Shown here: positions 26,114 through 35,856 of the stretch, one piece after another
Layout: every line of letters begins with the position of its first letter
Numbering within the stretch: the stretch's first letter is position 1
NCBI GenBank assembly: GCA_963816725.1
Contig: CAWFMC010000030.1
Location: 19,923 to 83,922, forward strand
DNA from: CAVSUB01 sp963816725
GTDB lineage: Bacteria; Acidobacteriota; Vicinamibacteria; Vicinamibacterales; 2-12-FULL-66-21
Reading direction: 5' to 3'
DNA length: 64,000 bases
Program-made: the position numbers and the translations under genes
The notes under the pieces: model-generated
Told to the model about the DNA's origin: nothing
Databases searched by the model: none
The model's input: only the letters and a program-made list of their open reading frames with translations

Positions 26114-28888
26114 ATGGATCGGAGACATATGCGTCGACTTGCCTTTTCGCCGTTGAACGCGATGCTGGTGATGCTGCTGCTGGCCGTCGCGCCGCAGCAG
26201 GCCTCCGTGCCGGCGGCGCCACAGGCCCCGGCCCAAGGCACGGCCCCCGCCCAGGGCACGGCGCCCGCGCCTGCCCAACCCGTCAGGATTCCGCTGGACC
26301 TCTTTCAGGTGCCGGAGGGCTTCGAGGTGACGCTCTGGGCCGCCACGCCGATGCTCCGCAACCCGACCAACTTCGACATCGACCGCGACGGCCGGATCTG
26401 GGTCGCCGAAGGCGTCCGCTATCGTTCGCACTACGCCCGTCAGCCCGAAGGTGACCGTATCGTCGTCGTCGAGGACACCGATCACGACGGCAAGGCTGAC
26501 GCCACCCACACGTTCGTGCAGGAGCCCGCGCTCATCGCCCCGCTCGGCGTGTCGGTGATCGACAACAAGATCGTCGTCGCCCAGCCGCCCGATCTGATCG
26601 TCTACACCGACGTCGATCGCAATCGCGTCTTCGACCCGGCGATCGACAAGCGCGAGGTGCTCCTGACCGGCTTCCAGGGCATCAACCACGATCACTCGCT
26701 GCATTCGGTCACGGTCGGTCCCGACGGCAAGTGGATCTTCAACTCCGGCAACACCGGCGGCATGTTCACCGACAAGTCGGGCAAGACCTTCCGCGTCTTC
26801 GGCTCCTATCGCCCGGATCCGGTCGGGCCGTTCAAGTTCCCCAACGATCCGGCGCAGTGGGCCGGCAAGCCGAGCGACGACGGCCATGTCTACGTCGGCG
26901 GGTTCACGGTGCGTATGAACCCGGACGCGACCAACGCGGAGATCATCGGCTTCAATTACCGCAACAGCTACGAGCAGTCGGTCAGCTCGCTCGGGGACGT
27001 CTTCCAGAACGACAACGACGATCCGCCGGCCTGTCGCGTGAGCTGGGTGATGGAGTACGCGAACTTCGGCTTCTCCTCGAACGACGGACAGCGGACCTGG
27101 CAGGCGGATCGCCGTGCCGGGCAGTCGGTGCCGACGGCGGAGTGGCGTCAGGAGGACCCCGGGATCATGCCGGCGGGGGACGTGTACGGCGGCGGCTCAC
27201 CCACCGGCAACGTGTTCTACGAGAACGGCGCGCTGGGCGATGGCTGGATCGGCACCTTCTTCGCTGCGGATGCCGGGCGTAACGAGATCTTTTCCTACCA
27301 GCCCACCCGCTCCGGCGCCGGCTTCGCGCTCGACCGCAAGATCTTCCTGACCTCGAACGTCAAGCAGCAGTACGCCGGGTCCGACTTCATCGGCGGCACC
27401 ACCACCGCGAAGGGTGCGATCGAGACGATGTTCCGGCCGTCGGACATCGCCGTCGGACCTGACGGGGCGATCTACGTGAGCGACTGGATCGACGCGCGCG
27501 TCGGCGGCCACCAGGATCTCGACGATTCGCTGTCCGGTGCCATCTATCGCATCGCCCCCAAGGGCTTCGTCTCGCGGCCGCCCACTTTCGATCCCTCGAC
27601 CGTCGACGGGCTCATCACGGCCCTCCGTTCGCCGGCCGTCAACGTCCGGGCGATCGGGTTCTACGGGTTGAAGGCCAAGGGCGCCCCGGCTGTCGACGCA
27701 GTGGCGGCGCTGCTGAAGGACCCGAATCAGTACATCCGCGGACGCGCCATCTACCTGCTCTATCAGATGGGTGCCGAAGGGCGGCAGCGGGTGGGGGCGC
27801 CGGAGTCGTTCACCGAGCCGGCGCTGCGCATTGCCGCGTACCGGGCGATGCGGCGGGCGAATCTCGACATCTTCCCGGCCGCGGCGCGGCTGGCCAAGGA
27901 CGCGGACCCGGGCGTCCGTCGTGAAGTGGCCGTCTCGATGCGCGACCAGCCGGAGGACAAGTCGCTCGGCATCCTGCTCGACGTCGCGCGCGGTTTCGAC
28001 GGCAAGGATCGCAGCTACCTCGAAGCGCTCGGCACCGGTGCGACCGGCAAGGAGCCGGCGCTGTACGACCGCGTCCGCCGCGAACTTGGCGTCAAGGACG
28101 ATCCCCTCACCTGGCCGGCGAACTTCACCTGGATTGCCTGGCGGCTCCACGTGCCCGCCGCGGTCACCGATCTCACGGCGCGCGCCAACGCGACCCAGCT
28201 CGCGCTCGCCGATCGCCGCCTGGCACTCGACACCCTGGCGTTCGTCAACGACCCCGCGGCGTCGAAGGCCATGCTCACGCTCGCGGCGCCGAACAGCGCG
28301 CTCCGCGAGCCGGCAACGGTCTGGCTTCTGAACCGCATGTCGGGCGAGTGGGCGGACTACGGGCTGCGTCCGGCCCTCAAGTCCTCCGGCATCTACGATC
28401 CCGAAGCGATTGTCCTCAAGGAGGCGGTGATCCCGCGCCCGGCGGCCGATCTCCCGGAACTGCCGATCGATGACGTCGTCAAGCTGACCGGTGACGCCGC
28501 GCGCGGCAAGACAGCGTCCACCCGCTGCCTGATGTGCCACTCAATCGGCGGGACCGGGGCGGATCTCGGCCCGACCCTCGACGGATGGGGGCGCGGCAAG
28601 TCGGCGGACGTCATCGCCACCGCGATCGTCAAGCCCAGTGCGGAGATCGCGCACGGCTACGAAGGGACCGAGATCCGGACCAAGGACGGCATGATTATCC
28701 AGGGCGTGCTGTTGAAGGAAGGCGATCCGCTGATGATGCGCAGCATGGGCGGCATCACCCAGATCATTCCCGGCGACCGTGTGGCGCAGCGCCGCCGCTA
28801 CCCGGGCTCGCTGATGATGAGCGCCGCGCAGCTCGGCCTCAGTGCTCAGGACGTGGCCGACCTGATCGCCTTCTTGCGCAGCAACTGA
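26114..28888 (+). CDS. Sorbosone-dehydrogenase-like/HEAT/cytochrome c secreted protein
   Basis: A 924-residue exported protein with three parts. After a signal peptide and an Ala/Pro/Gln-rich linker (AQGTAPAQG repeats) comes a beta-propeller related to PQQ-type glucose/sorbosone dehydrogenases, starting PLDLFQVPEGFEVTLWA and containing NHDHSLHSVTVGPDGKWIF. HEAT-like repeats follow (around RAIGFYGLKAKGAPAV). The C-terminal third is a cytochrome c module with heme motif CLMCH in TRCLMCHSIGG. These 'membrane-bound dehydrogenase' proteins are common in planctomycetes and acidobacteria and are thought to oxidise sugars or alcohols in the periplasm. The start is ambiguous: ATG 26114 gives the longer form, while ATG 26129 has GGAGA only 3 bp upstream. 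Confidence 0.87.
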   Translation: MDRRHMRRLAFSPLNAMLVMLLLAVAPQQASVPAAPQAPAQGTAPAQGTAPAPAQPVRIPLDLFQVPEGFEVTLWAATPMLRNPTNFDIDRDGRIWVAEGVRYRSHYARQPEGDRIVVVEDTDHDGKADATHTFVQEPALIAPLGVSVIDNKIVVAQPPDLIVYTDVDRNRVFDPAIDKREVLLTGFQGINHDHSLHSVTVGPDGKWIFNSGNTGGMFTDKSGKTFRVFGSYRPDPVGPFKFPNDPAQWAGKPSDDGHVYVGGFTVRMNPDATNAEIIGFNYRNSYEQSVSSLGDVFQNDNDDPPACRVSWVMEYANFGFSSNDGQRTWQADRRAGQSVPTAEWRQEDPGIMPAGDVYGGGSPTGNVFYENGALGDGWIGTFFAADAGRNEIFSYQPTRSGAGFALDRKIFLTSNVKQQYAGSDFIGGTTTAKGAIETMFRPSDIAVGPDGAIYVSDWIDARVGGHQDLDDSLSGAIYRIAPKGFVSRPPTFDPSTVDGLITALRSPAVNVRAIGFYGLKAKGAPAVDAVAALLKDPNQYIRGRAIYLLYQMGAEGRQRVGAPESFTEPALRIAAYRAMRRANLDIFPAAARLAKDADPGVRREVAVSMRDQPEDKSLGILLDVARGFDGKDRSYLEALGTGATGKEPALYDRVRRELGVKDDPLTWPANFTWIAWRLHVPAAVTDLTARANATQLALADRRLALDTLAFVNDPAASKAMLTLAAPNSALREPATVWLLNRMSGEWADYGLRPALKSSGIYDPEAIVLKEAVIPRPAADLPELPIDDVVKLTGDAARGKTASTRCLMCHSIGGTGADLGPTLDGWGRGKSADVIATAIVKPSAEIAHGYEGTEIRTKDGMIIQGVLLKEGDPLMMRSMGGITQIIPGDRVAQRRRYPGSLMMSAAQLGLSAQDVADLIAFLRSN

Positions 28889-28942
28889 TCGGCCAGCCAG
28901 CATGTCCGTGCGCCGTCTCCCGGCGCACGGACCGTCTGGCCC

Positions 28943-29356
28943 ATGTACAATCGGTGCGACATGCGCCGGCTCATCGCCATCCTGCCGCTGACACTCCTCG
29001 CCGTCAGCCTCGTTGGCTGCGGTCTGGGCCAGAACCTGCAGTTCTCGTCGATCCAGCTCGGTCGATCGATTGACCCGGATGGCGCGGTCTCCGCCAACAC
29101 CACCACCTTCGCGCCGAAGGACACGGTTTACGTCTCCGTCCACACCACGGGGGCCGGCTCCGGCACGATCAAGGTGAAGTGGACGCTCGGAACGCGCGTG
29201 CTGGGTGAGCCCGAGAAGCAGGTCAAGTACACCGACGCCGCCGCGACCGAGTTCCACCTGCAGAGCGCCGACGGCTTTCCGATCGGCGACTACAACGTCG
29301 AAGTGTTCTTCAACGGCCAGTCCGTCGCCAGCCGGCCGTTTCACGTCGGAAAGTAA
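28943..29356 (+). CDS. Small lipoprotein of unknown function
   Basis: A 137-residue protein (131 if the start is the second ATG at 28961). The signal peptide ends in the lipobox LVGC, so the mature protein should be lipid-anchored at the membrane. The mature part looks beta-rich, with an Ig-like alternation (DTVYVSVHT, TIKVKWTLG, YNVEVFFNGQSV), but I do not recognise a named family. Neither candidate start has a convincing Shine-Dalgarno. The first gene upstream on the same strand is the sorbosone-dehydrogenase-like gene, 54 bp away, so the two may be co-transcribed. Confidence 0.7.
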   Translation: MYNRCDMRRLIAILPLTLLAVSLVGCGLGQNLQFSSIQLGRSIDPDGAVSANTTTFAPKDTVYVSVHTTGAGSGTIKVKWTLGTRVLGEPEKQVKYTDAAATEFHLQSADGFPIGDYNVEVFFNGQSVASRPFHVGK

Positions 29357-29381
29357 CGTCCGCTCCCTTGCCCGCCTGCCG

Positions 29382-29588
29382 TCAGGCCGGCAAGCGTACC
29401 CTCATCGTCACGCTCGATTGATCGCTCGCTGCGGACACCGAGCCACCCAGCGCTTCTGCCAGGTGCTTGACGATCGCCAGACCGAGCCCTGAGCCGCCGG
29501 TCGCTCGCTGACGTGCCGGATCGGCGCGGTAGAAGCGATCGAAGACCCGGCTGACTTGTTCGTCGTCGAGGGCGAACGGTTCGAGCAC
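29382..29588 (-). pseudogene. C-terminal remnant of a sensor histidine kinase
   Basis: Only about 68 codons remain. They encode the end of a HATPase_c domain: VFDRFYRADPARQR (F box) and GSGLGLAIVKHLAEALGG (G2 box), then RLPA and the stop codon. The dimerisation/phosphoacceptor region and the N and G1 boxes are missing upstream, where a different remnant starts on the other strand. Probably a relic of a deleted kinase gene. Confidence 0.65.
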
Positions 29589-29591
29589 GGC

Positions 29592-29723
29592 AGGAAGGTC
29601 GTGCTCTTCGCTACGCGTTCACAAGAAGTGCTGCCGCCCTTCACGGCCGGTCACGCCGTGAGCGCGGACGGCACGCGCTTCCTGTTGCGCTCTGCATGGG
29701 CGGCGCTCCGCCCCCGACTGTGA
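29592..29723 (+). pseudogene. Probable C-terminal remnant of a PD40/TolB-like beta-propeller protein
   Basis: Forty-three codons read KVVLFATRSQEVLPPF then HAVSADGTRFLLRS and a stop at 29721-29723. The pattern 'LF.T...PPF....V..DG.RFL' is the usual ending of WD40/PD40-type propellers attached to acidobacterial kinases. Nothing of the rest of the gene is visible upstream. The remaining bases of the 523-bp gap (29357-29879) hold no other feature I can support. Confidence 0.35.
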
Positions 29724-29879
29724 CGTAAAACCGGCAGGCGAGCGCATAAGGCCGTTGAGAAGGAGGGCAGACGCCCACTCGCGCGTTTACTTTACCGGTA
29801 GAGTGTGATTTCATCCCGTCCGCATTCGGGCGCTGGGTGGCGTCCCGCACGGCTCACATGCTCTTGGGAGGAGGGGCCT

Positions 29880-32800
29880 ATGTCACCGCACTCGGGACTG
29901 CGTGCGCTGGGGCAGTCACTGCTGCCGATCGTTGTTCTCGTCGCGTTGCTGCCTGGTCACGCGCACGGTCAGGACTTCCGTGGTGGCATCACCGGCCGCG
30001 TCAGTGACTCCTCCGCCGCCCGGCTGCCCGGCGCGACGGTCACCGCCGTCAACACCGCGACGAGCGTCTCCTCCACGACCACCACCAACACCGAGGGCAG
30101 CTACACGGTCCTCTACCTCACACCGGGTATCTACTCCGTCGTGGTCGAACTGGCCGGATTCAAGAAGGTGGTGCGCGAGGGCATCGAGGTGCGGGTTGGC
30201 GACCGCCTGACGCTCGATTTCGTGCTGGAGGTCGGCCGCCTCGAAGAGACGGTGTCCGTGCGGGCGGAGTCGCCGCTCCTCAGCCTCGCCTCCGCCTCCG
30301 CCGGGCAGGTCATCGACGAGAAGCGGATCGCCCTGATGCCCCTCTCTGATGGCAACCCGTTTGTGCTCTCGCGCCTCGTGCCCGGGGTCGCCTATACGGG
30401 CGATCTCAAGTTCTCGCGCCCGTTCGACAATGCCGGCACGTCGTCCATCAATGCCGACGGATCGACCGGCGGCAACGAGTTCACGCTCGACGGCTCGCCG
30501 AACATGGCCAGCGGCCGGCGGGTGGCGTTCGTGCCGCCCGCGGGAGCGGTGCAGGAGTTCAAGGTCCAGACCGCGAGCTTCGACGCCGCTGACGGGCATA
30601 CCGCCGGGGCGATGGTCAACGTCACGCTGAAGAGCGGCACCAATGCGTTGAAAGGCGAGAGCTACTACTACCTGCGCGACGAGTCGCTGTCGGCGACCGA
30701 CTTCTTCGTCAACCGCAGCGGTGGCAGCAAGCCGCAGCTGGATTACAAGCGGTTCGGCGGCTCGCTCGGCGGCCCGGTGCGTGTGCCGGGATTGATCGAC
30801 GGACGCGGCCGCACCTTTTTCTTCGGCGCAATCGAGTGGCTGTACGACCGTTTCCCGGAGCCGGGGCCGCAAACGGTGCCGACGGTGGCGATGCGGAACG
30901 GCGATTTCTCGTCGCTGCTCGCCCAGGGCATCACTATCTACGATCCGGCCACCGCGCAGCTGGTCAACGGCCGGGTCGTCCGCACACCGTTTCCCGGCAA
31001 CATCATCCCGGCGAACCGCATCAGTCCGATCGCCCAGAACGTCCTGCATTTCTATCCGGAGCCGAACCAGCCGGGAGACGCGTCCGGACGCGACAACTAC
31101 TTCACCGTCAACCCGCGCTCCGACGACTTCTACTCGATTTCGAGCCGCGTCGACCACCGCCTCACGGATCGGCAGCAGCTGTTCGTCCGCTACACCCGCA
31201 ACGATCGCCGCGAATCCAGGAACGCCCTGTTCGGCGAGGTCGGCGGCGTGGTCCCGACCGGCAACTTCCTGTTCCGGAAGAACGACGGCATCACCGCCGA
31301 TCACGTCTACACGATCAGCAATCAGTCGCTGCTGAACATCCGTGGCGGGTGGCAGCAGTTCCGCGAACCGAACGTCCGGCAGCACGAAGGGGTGTTCGAT
31401 CCCGCCGCGCTCGGCTTCAGCCCCGCGACGCTGTCGCAGTTCGGCGGCGCGCAGTACTTCCCGCACTTCGATTTCGACACGCTCACCGACATCGGTGACA
31501 ACCTGGCTGGCAACACCACGCACTCGATCTATTCACTCCAATCGACGCTCACCCGCATGCTCGGAAAGCATTCGGTGAAAGCCGGCTACGACGTGCGGCT
31601 GTATCGTGAGTTCGGCGCCAACCCCGGACGGCAGGCAGGGGACTACCTGATCCGGAACAACGCCTCGTTCACCCGTGCACAGGACAACTCGACGAGTCAG
31701 AACTGGCAGGATGTGTCGAGCTTTCTCGTCGGGTTGCCGACCAGCGGCTCGATCGAGGTGAACGGCACCCGCCTGAATCGCACCTGGTATCACGGCGTCT
31801 ACGTGCAGGACGACTGGCGCCTGTCGAACCGGCTGACCCTCAACCTCGGGGTGCGCTACGAATACGAGGGCGCCACCACCGACTCCGCCAACCGCAACGT
31901 GCGCGGGTTCGATCCGAACGCGACGCTGAGCATCACCAACCCGGTCGAAGCCGCCTACGCCGCCGCGCCAATCCCGCAGGTGCCGCCTTCGGCGTTCCGC
32001 GTCCGCGGCGGGCTGCAGTTCGCCGACGATGCCCATCCCGGGTTCTGGGATGCGGACGGCAACAATATCCAGCCCCGTGCGGGCTTCGCGTGGCAGCTGA
32101 ACCCGGTGACGGTCGTGCGCGGCGGAGTCGGCATCTACACCGTCCCGTTCATCATTGCCGGCACATTCCAGCCCGGGTTCTCGCAGTCGACGTCCCTGGT
32201 TCCGACCCTCGACCGCGGTCTGACGTTTCAGGCTTCGCTCGCGAACCCGTTCCCCGATGGCGTGCTGGCCCCCTCCGGCGCCGCCGCCGGACCGGACACG
32301 TTCGTCTCGCAGGATATCAGCCGCTTCGTGCCGCTCGATTTCAACAACGCGCAGAACATGCGTTTCACGCTCAGCGTCCAGCGCGAGCTGCCCGGCCAGT
32401 GGCTGCTCGAGGGCGGGTACGCCGGGAGCCGCGGGTGGGATCTCACGAGCGGCGGCGGCGGCCAGGCCGGCGAGATCGACTTCAACGCTGTCCCGGACCA
32501 GTACCTCTCGACCAGCGCGATCCGCGATCAGCCGACCATCGATTTTCTCGCCCAGCTGGTCACGAACCCATTCGCCGGGCTGCTGCCCGGGACTTCCTTC
32601 AACGGCGCCACGATCGCACGCTCGCAGCTCTTACGCCCGTATCCGCAGTTCGGCAACGTCCGCAGCTTCGACGATGACGGCACGAGCCGGTATCACTCGG
32701 CGCAGGTGAAGATCGAGAAGCGGTTCACCCGCGGGTACACGGTGCTTGCAGCCTACACCTGGTCCCGGTTCACCGAGCGCGTCTTCAAGCTCAATCCGAG

Positions 32801-33428
32801 CGACACCACCTACGAGCAGCGCCTGTCGGAGTTCGACGTGCCGCATCGGGTCGCGCTGAGCGGCATCTGGGAGCTGCCGTTCGGCCGCGGACGTCGATGG
32901 GCGAACAGCGTGTCCGGGCTGACCAACGGCCTGATCGGCGGCTGGAGCGTGCAGGCCATCGGGCAGTTGCAGAGCGGCCGGCCAATCAGCTTCCACGATC
33001 GCAACAGCTATTTCAGCGGTGATCTCGGATCGCTGCAGACGGACTACTCGGTCGATTCGAACCAGCCGGTGTTCGACATCAGCGGGTTCTACTTTCACGA
33101 CGCGGCTGTGCAGACCGGCGGCGTCGACGATCCGACCAAACAGCGCGCCGACCCGCGAATCCGGCTGGCCAACAATATCCGGACGTTCCCGTCGCGCATT
33201 TCCGGCCTGCGCGGCCAGGGGCTCGATCTCTGGGACATCTCGATCGTCAAGCAGGTGCCGCTCAACGGGCGCGTGCGGGCGCAGGTCAATGTCGAGTTCC
33301 TCAACGCGTTCAACCATCCGGTGTTCAACAACCCCGGCACGGATCCGACCGCCGCGGATTTCGGGAAGGTGACCAGCCAGAACAATCTGCCGCGCGACAT
33401 CCAGATCGCCGCGAAGATCGTGTTCTGA
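29880..33428 (+). CDS. TonB-dependent receptor with carboxypeptidase-regulatory-like domain (Oar-like)
   Basis: A 1,182-residue outer-membrane protein. The signal peptide (about 1-30) is followed by a carboxypeptidase-regulatory-like domain (GGITGRVSDSSAARLPGATVT). A plug domain follows from about 130 (RALPL-like GLP region: IALMPLSDGNPFVLS), then a long beta-barrel ending in a C-terminal Phe (AAKIVF), as expected for OMPs. Such receptors are expanded in Acidobacteria and take up large substrates such as oligosaccharides or peptides using TonB energy. The Shine-Dalgarno GGGAGGAGGGG lies just before ATG 29880, so this start is preferred to upstream in-frame codons. No SusD-like partner is adjacent. 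Confidence 0.93.
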   Translation: MSPHSGLRALGQSLLPIVVLVALLPGHAHGQDFRGGITGRVSDSSAARLPGATVTAVNTATSVSSTTTTNTEGSYTVLYLTPGIYSVVVELAGFKKVVREGIEVRVGDRLTLDFVLEVGRLEETVSVRAESPLLSLASASAGQVIDEKRIALMPLSDGNPFVLSRLVPGVAYTGDLKFSRPFDNAGTSSINADGSTGGNEFTLDGSPNMASGRRVAFVPPAGAVQEFKVQTASFDAADGHTAGAMVNVTLKSGTNALKGESYYYLRDESLSATDFFVNRSGGSKPQLDYKRFGGSLGGPVRVPGLIDGRGRTFFFGAIEWLYDRFPEPGPQTVPTVAMRNGDFSSLLAQGITIYDPATAQLVNGRVVRTPFPGNIIPANRISPIAQNVLHFYPEPNQPGDASGRDNYFTVNPRSDDFYSISSRVDHRLTDRQQLFVRYTRNDRRESRNALFGEVGGVVPTGNFLFRKNDGITADHVYTISNQSLLNIRGGWQQFREPNVRQHEGVFDPAALGFSPATLSQFGGAQYFPHFDFDTLTDIGDNLAGNTTHSIYSLQSTLTRMLGKHSVKAGYDVRLYREFGANPGRQAGDYLIRNNASFTRAQDNSTSQNWQDVSSFLVGLPTSGSIEVNGTRLNRTWYHGVYVQDDWRLSNRLTLNLGVRYEYEGATTDSANRNVRGFDPNATLSITNPVEAAYAAAPIPQVPPSAFRVRGGLQFADDAHPGFWDADGNNIQPRAGFAWQLNPVTVVRGGVGIYTVPFIIAGTFQPGFSQSTSLVPTLDRGLTFQASLANPFPDGVLAPSGAAAGPDTFVSQDISRFVPLDFNNAQNMRFTLSVQRELPGQWLLEGGYAGSRGWDLTSGGGGQAGEIDFNAVPDQYLSTSAIRDQPTIDFLAQLVTNPFAGLLPGTSFNGATIARSQLLRPYPQFGNVRSFDDDGTSRYHSAQVKIEKRFTRGYTVLAAYTWSRFTERVFKLNPSDTTYEQRLSEFDVPHRVALSGIWELPFGRGRRWANSVSGLTNGLIGGWSVQAIGQLQSGRPISFHDRNSYFSGDLGSLQTDYSVDSNQPVFDISGFYFHDAAVQTGGVDDPTKQRADPRIRLANNIRTFPSRISGLRGQGLDLWDISIVKQVPLNGRVRAQVNVEFLNAFNHPVFNNPGTDPTAADFGKVTSQNNLPRDIQIAAKIVF

Positions 33429-33484
33429 CGCCGGGCGGCGTTCAGCGGCGAGACTGGCGCTCATTCCTAACCGCGGTCAGCTGG

Positions 33485-35803
33485 TTACCGCTGCAGCACC
33501 CCGAGCAGGTTGGCGTAGTCGTCAGTCCACAGGGGTCCGCCGGCATCTGGCAGAAGACGGACCCACCGTGGCGCAGAGCGGGCCAGTTGGCCGTAGTCAG
33601 CCTCGCGGCGTCCGAGCACGACCCACACCGAGGCCCGCATACCTTCGTCCGCGCGCTCCGGCGGCACCTCGCTATCGCGACGGACGTACGCGAGCAGCTG
33701 GCGATCGGCCGCGAGCGTGGCGAGGACGGGCGGCAGATCGAAGAAGCGATTCGAGACGTGGAAGGCGAGCAGCCCCCCCGGCGCGAGTCGCGACTCGTAC
33801 ACGGTGACAGCCTCGCGGGTGAGCAAGTGGGTCGGGATCGCGTCGGACGAGAACGCGTCCATCACGATGAGGTCGTACGACGCCGCGGGCGCAGCCGCAA
33901 GGCCGACCCGGCCATCGACCGCGATCGTCCGCACCGTGGTTCCTGGACGGGCGCTGGCGTCGGTGAGATACGTGAAGTACTTCGGGTTCTCCGCGATCCG
34001 AATCACCGCTTCGTCGATTTCGAAGAAATCGATCGTGACGTGCGGGCCTGCGTACGCGGCAAGCGCTCCCGCGCCGAGTCCGACTGCCGCCACACGATGC
34101 AGCCGCCCGGCCGAGGCGAGCGTGAAGACGACGTCGCCGATCGGACCGGTGGGATGGTAGTACGCGGTCGGCAACGGCCGCAGCCGCCCCTGTACCGCCT
34201 GCACACCGTGTGTCGTCGTGCCATGTGTCAACACGTGCCAGGCGCCGTTCTGTGCCGACGTCACCTGGTGCACGCCGAAGAACGTGCGCTCGCGATGCAG
34301 CACGTCACCACCGGTGCGGACCACGGCCGCCGCGACCAGCAGGCCGGCGGTCGCTCCGGCGAACGGCAGTGCGCCGCGTGACGAGATGAGCAGCAGCGCC
34401 GCTGGTATTGCGAACAGTCCCCGCACCGTCCGCTGGGCCGCTTCCTCGTTCCCCGCCAGCGGCCGCACCCAGGCAGATAGCGATGGCGGCAGCGGCTTCG
34501 AGCTGGTGGCGTGATCGAAGGTAGCCACGCTCCAGTAGCCCACCACCAGCAGGATCACCGCCACGGTGCGCCACAGCCGTCGATCGTAGCCCGCTGCGGG
34601 AACATGGTCTCCATCCACGGCCTGCGGTCGCAGCGCCAGCGCGGCGGCGATCGCGAGCGGGTACTCGAGAATGGAGCTGAAGACCGCCGGCGCGACGAGG
34701 GCGGCGGCCAGGCCGCCCAGAACGCCGCCGAGCGAGACGCACAGGTAGTAGCCAGTGAGGTGCGCTGGGTCCGGCCTCTTCTCGGCCAGCCGAGTGTGAC
34801 ACTGCATCGCCAGCATCGTGAAGGCAGCCAGGTGAATCAGAGTGATCGGCAGGATCGGATCCCGCGTCTCGGTCAGCGACAGGACGAGCACGATTAGTGC
34901 GGCAAAGGGCGTCAATCGCCCCCAGCCGCGCGCGCTGCCGACGCGCCTGGTCGCAAATGCCGCAATCAGGGTCACGAGGTACAACGTGAGCGGTGCCACC
35001 CACAGCAGCGGCATGGACGCGATATCAGTTGCCAGGTGCTGCGTCACGCCGAGCAGCAGCGCTGACGGGACAGTCGCCAGCGCGGTCCAGGCGGCCCGGT
35101 CGGACCATCGGACGACTGCCGCGGCCGTCGGCGTGGGGCGCGGCGTCGCTGAGCGGCGGGTCCCGACGTAGGCGCATGTCCCGATCAGCGCCGCCACCGC
35201 CCAGAACGCAACGGCCCACGTGGTGACCTGCACCCGGCGGGTTACCACCACTTCGATCGCCAGGTATCCGAGCAGTCCCGCCAGGCTGCCGGCGTTGCTG
35301 GCCGCGTACAGCAAATACGGATCGCCGCCTCGCATCGCGTTCGCGCGGTAGTACCACTGCTGCAGGAGCGGTGACGTCGCGGAGAGCGCGAACATCGGAA
35401 GGCCGATCCTTATGCTCAGGGTGCGCAGCAGCCACCACCGCGGGTCGCCAGCGCCCGGTTCGCCGACCGCAATCGGCATCGGCAGCAGCAGAGTGGCCCC
35501 GAGCAGCACGCTTCCATGCACCCATGGTTGCCAGTGTGCCGGCACCCGGCTGCTCAGCACGTGGGCGTAGACATATCCGAGCAGCAGCACGGCCTGGAAG
35601 AAGACCATGCAGCTGCTCCAGACTGCGGGGCTGCCACCGAGCACGGGCAACAGGATCTTGCCGCTCAGCGGCTGTACCAGGAACAGGAGCGTGGCCGACG
35701 CAAAAATCGCGAAGGCGAAGAGTCGGCGGTGAACCGGAGCGGTGTCGGGGTGGGCGGTCCGTGGCACGGTCGGATGGTATGCGGGCCTGGCCGCTCGCGC
35801 CAT
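33485..35803 (-). CDS. Fused MFS-like membrane protein/spermidine-synthase-like protein
   Basis: A 772-residue protein. The first two-thirds is a membrane domain with 11-14 predicted helices; it begins LFAFAIFASATLLFLVQPLSGKILLP, a signature of the 'fused MFS/spermidine synthase' family. The last 200 residues form a spermidine-synthase-like Rossmann domain. It has GLGAGALAAY for the nucleotide loop, FFEIDEAVI for the acidic ribose contact, and YDLIVMDAFSSDAIP with the Asp-rich motif. The family is widespread in Acidobacteria and Planctomycetes, but its activity is not established: decarboxylated SAM may not be the substrate. ATG 35803 avoids overlap with the TonB receptor gene upstream (stop at 35857), leaving a 53-bp gap on the same strand. 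Confidence 0.85.
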   Translation of the reverse strand: MARAARPAYHPTVPRTAHPDTAPVHRRLFAFAIFASATLLFLVQPLSGKILLPVLGGSPAVWSSCMVFFQAVLLLGYVYAHVLSSRVPAHWQPWVHGSVLLGATLLLPMPIAVGEPGAGDPRWWLLRTLSIRIGLPMFALSATSPLLQQWYYRANAMRGGDPYLLYAASNAGSLAGLLGYLAIEVVVTRRVQVTTWAVAFWAVAALIGTCAYVGTRRSATPRPTPTAAAVVRWSDRAAWTALATVPSALLLGVTQHLATDIASMPLLWVAPLTLYLVTLIAAFATRRVGSARGWGRLTPFAALIVLVLSLTETRDPILPITLIHLAAFTMLAMQCHTRLAEKRPDPAHLTGYYLCVSLGGVLGGLAAALVAPAVFSSILEYPLAIAAALALRPQAVDGDHVPAAGYDRRLWRTVAVILLVVGYWSVATFDHATSSKPLPPSLSAWVRPLAGNEEAAQRTVRGLFAIPAALLLISSRGALPFAGATAGLLVAAAVVRTGGDVLHRERTFFGVHQVTSAQNGAWHVLTHGTTTHGVQAVQGRLRPLPTAYYHPTGPIGDVVFTLASAGRLHRVAAVGLGAGALAAYAGPHVTIDFFEIDEAVIRIAENPKYFTYLTDASARPGTTVRTIAVDGRVGLAAAPAASYDLIVMDAFSSDAIPTHLLTREAVTVYESRLAPGGLLAFHVSNRFFDLPPVLATLAADRQLLAYVRRDSEVPPERADEGMRASVWVVLGRREADYGQLARSAPRWVRLLPDAGGPLWTDDYANLLGVLQR

Positions 35804-35856
35804 CGCCGCGCGCGCGGGGGAACGGCCGGGAGGACGGGACGCCCCCCGGCTGTCGA

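Noticed and set aside
29719..29731. GACTGTGACGTAA shared between 29.7 kb and the end of the integrase remnant (about 55.86 kb)
   Set aside because: Thirteen matching bases with no other similarity around them; at this window length that can occur by chance, and no second attachment-like structure is present at 29.7 kb.
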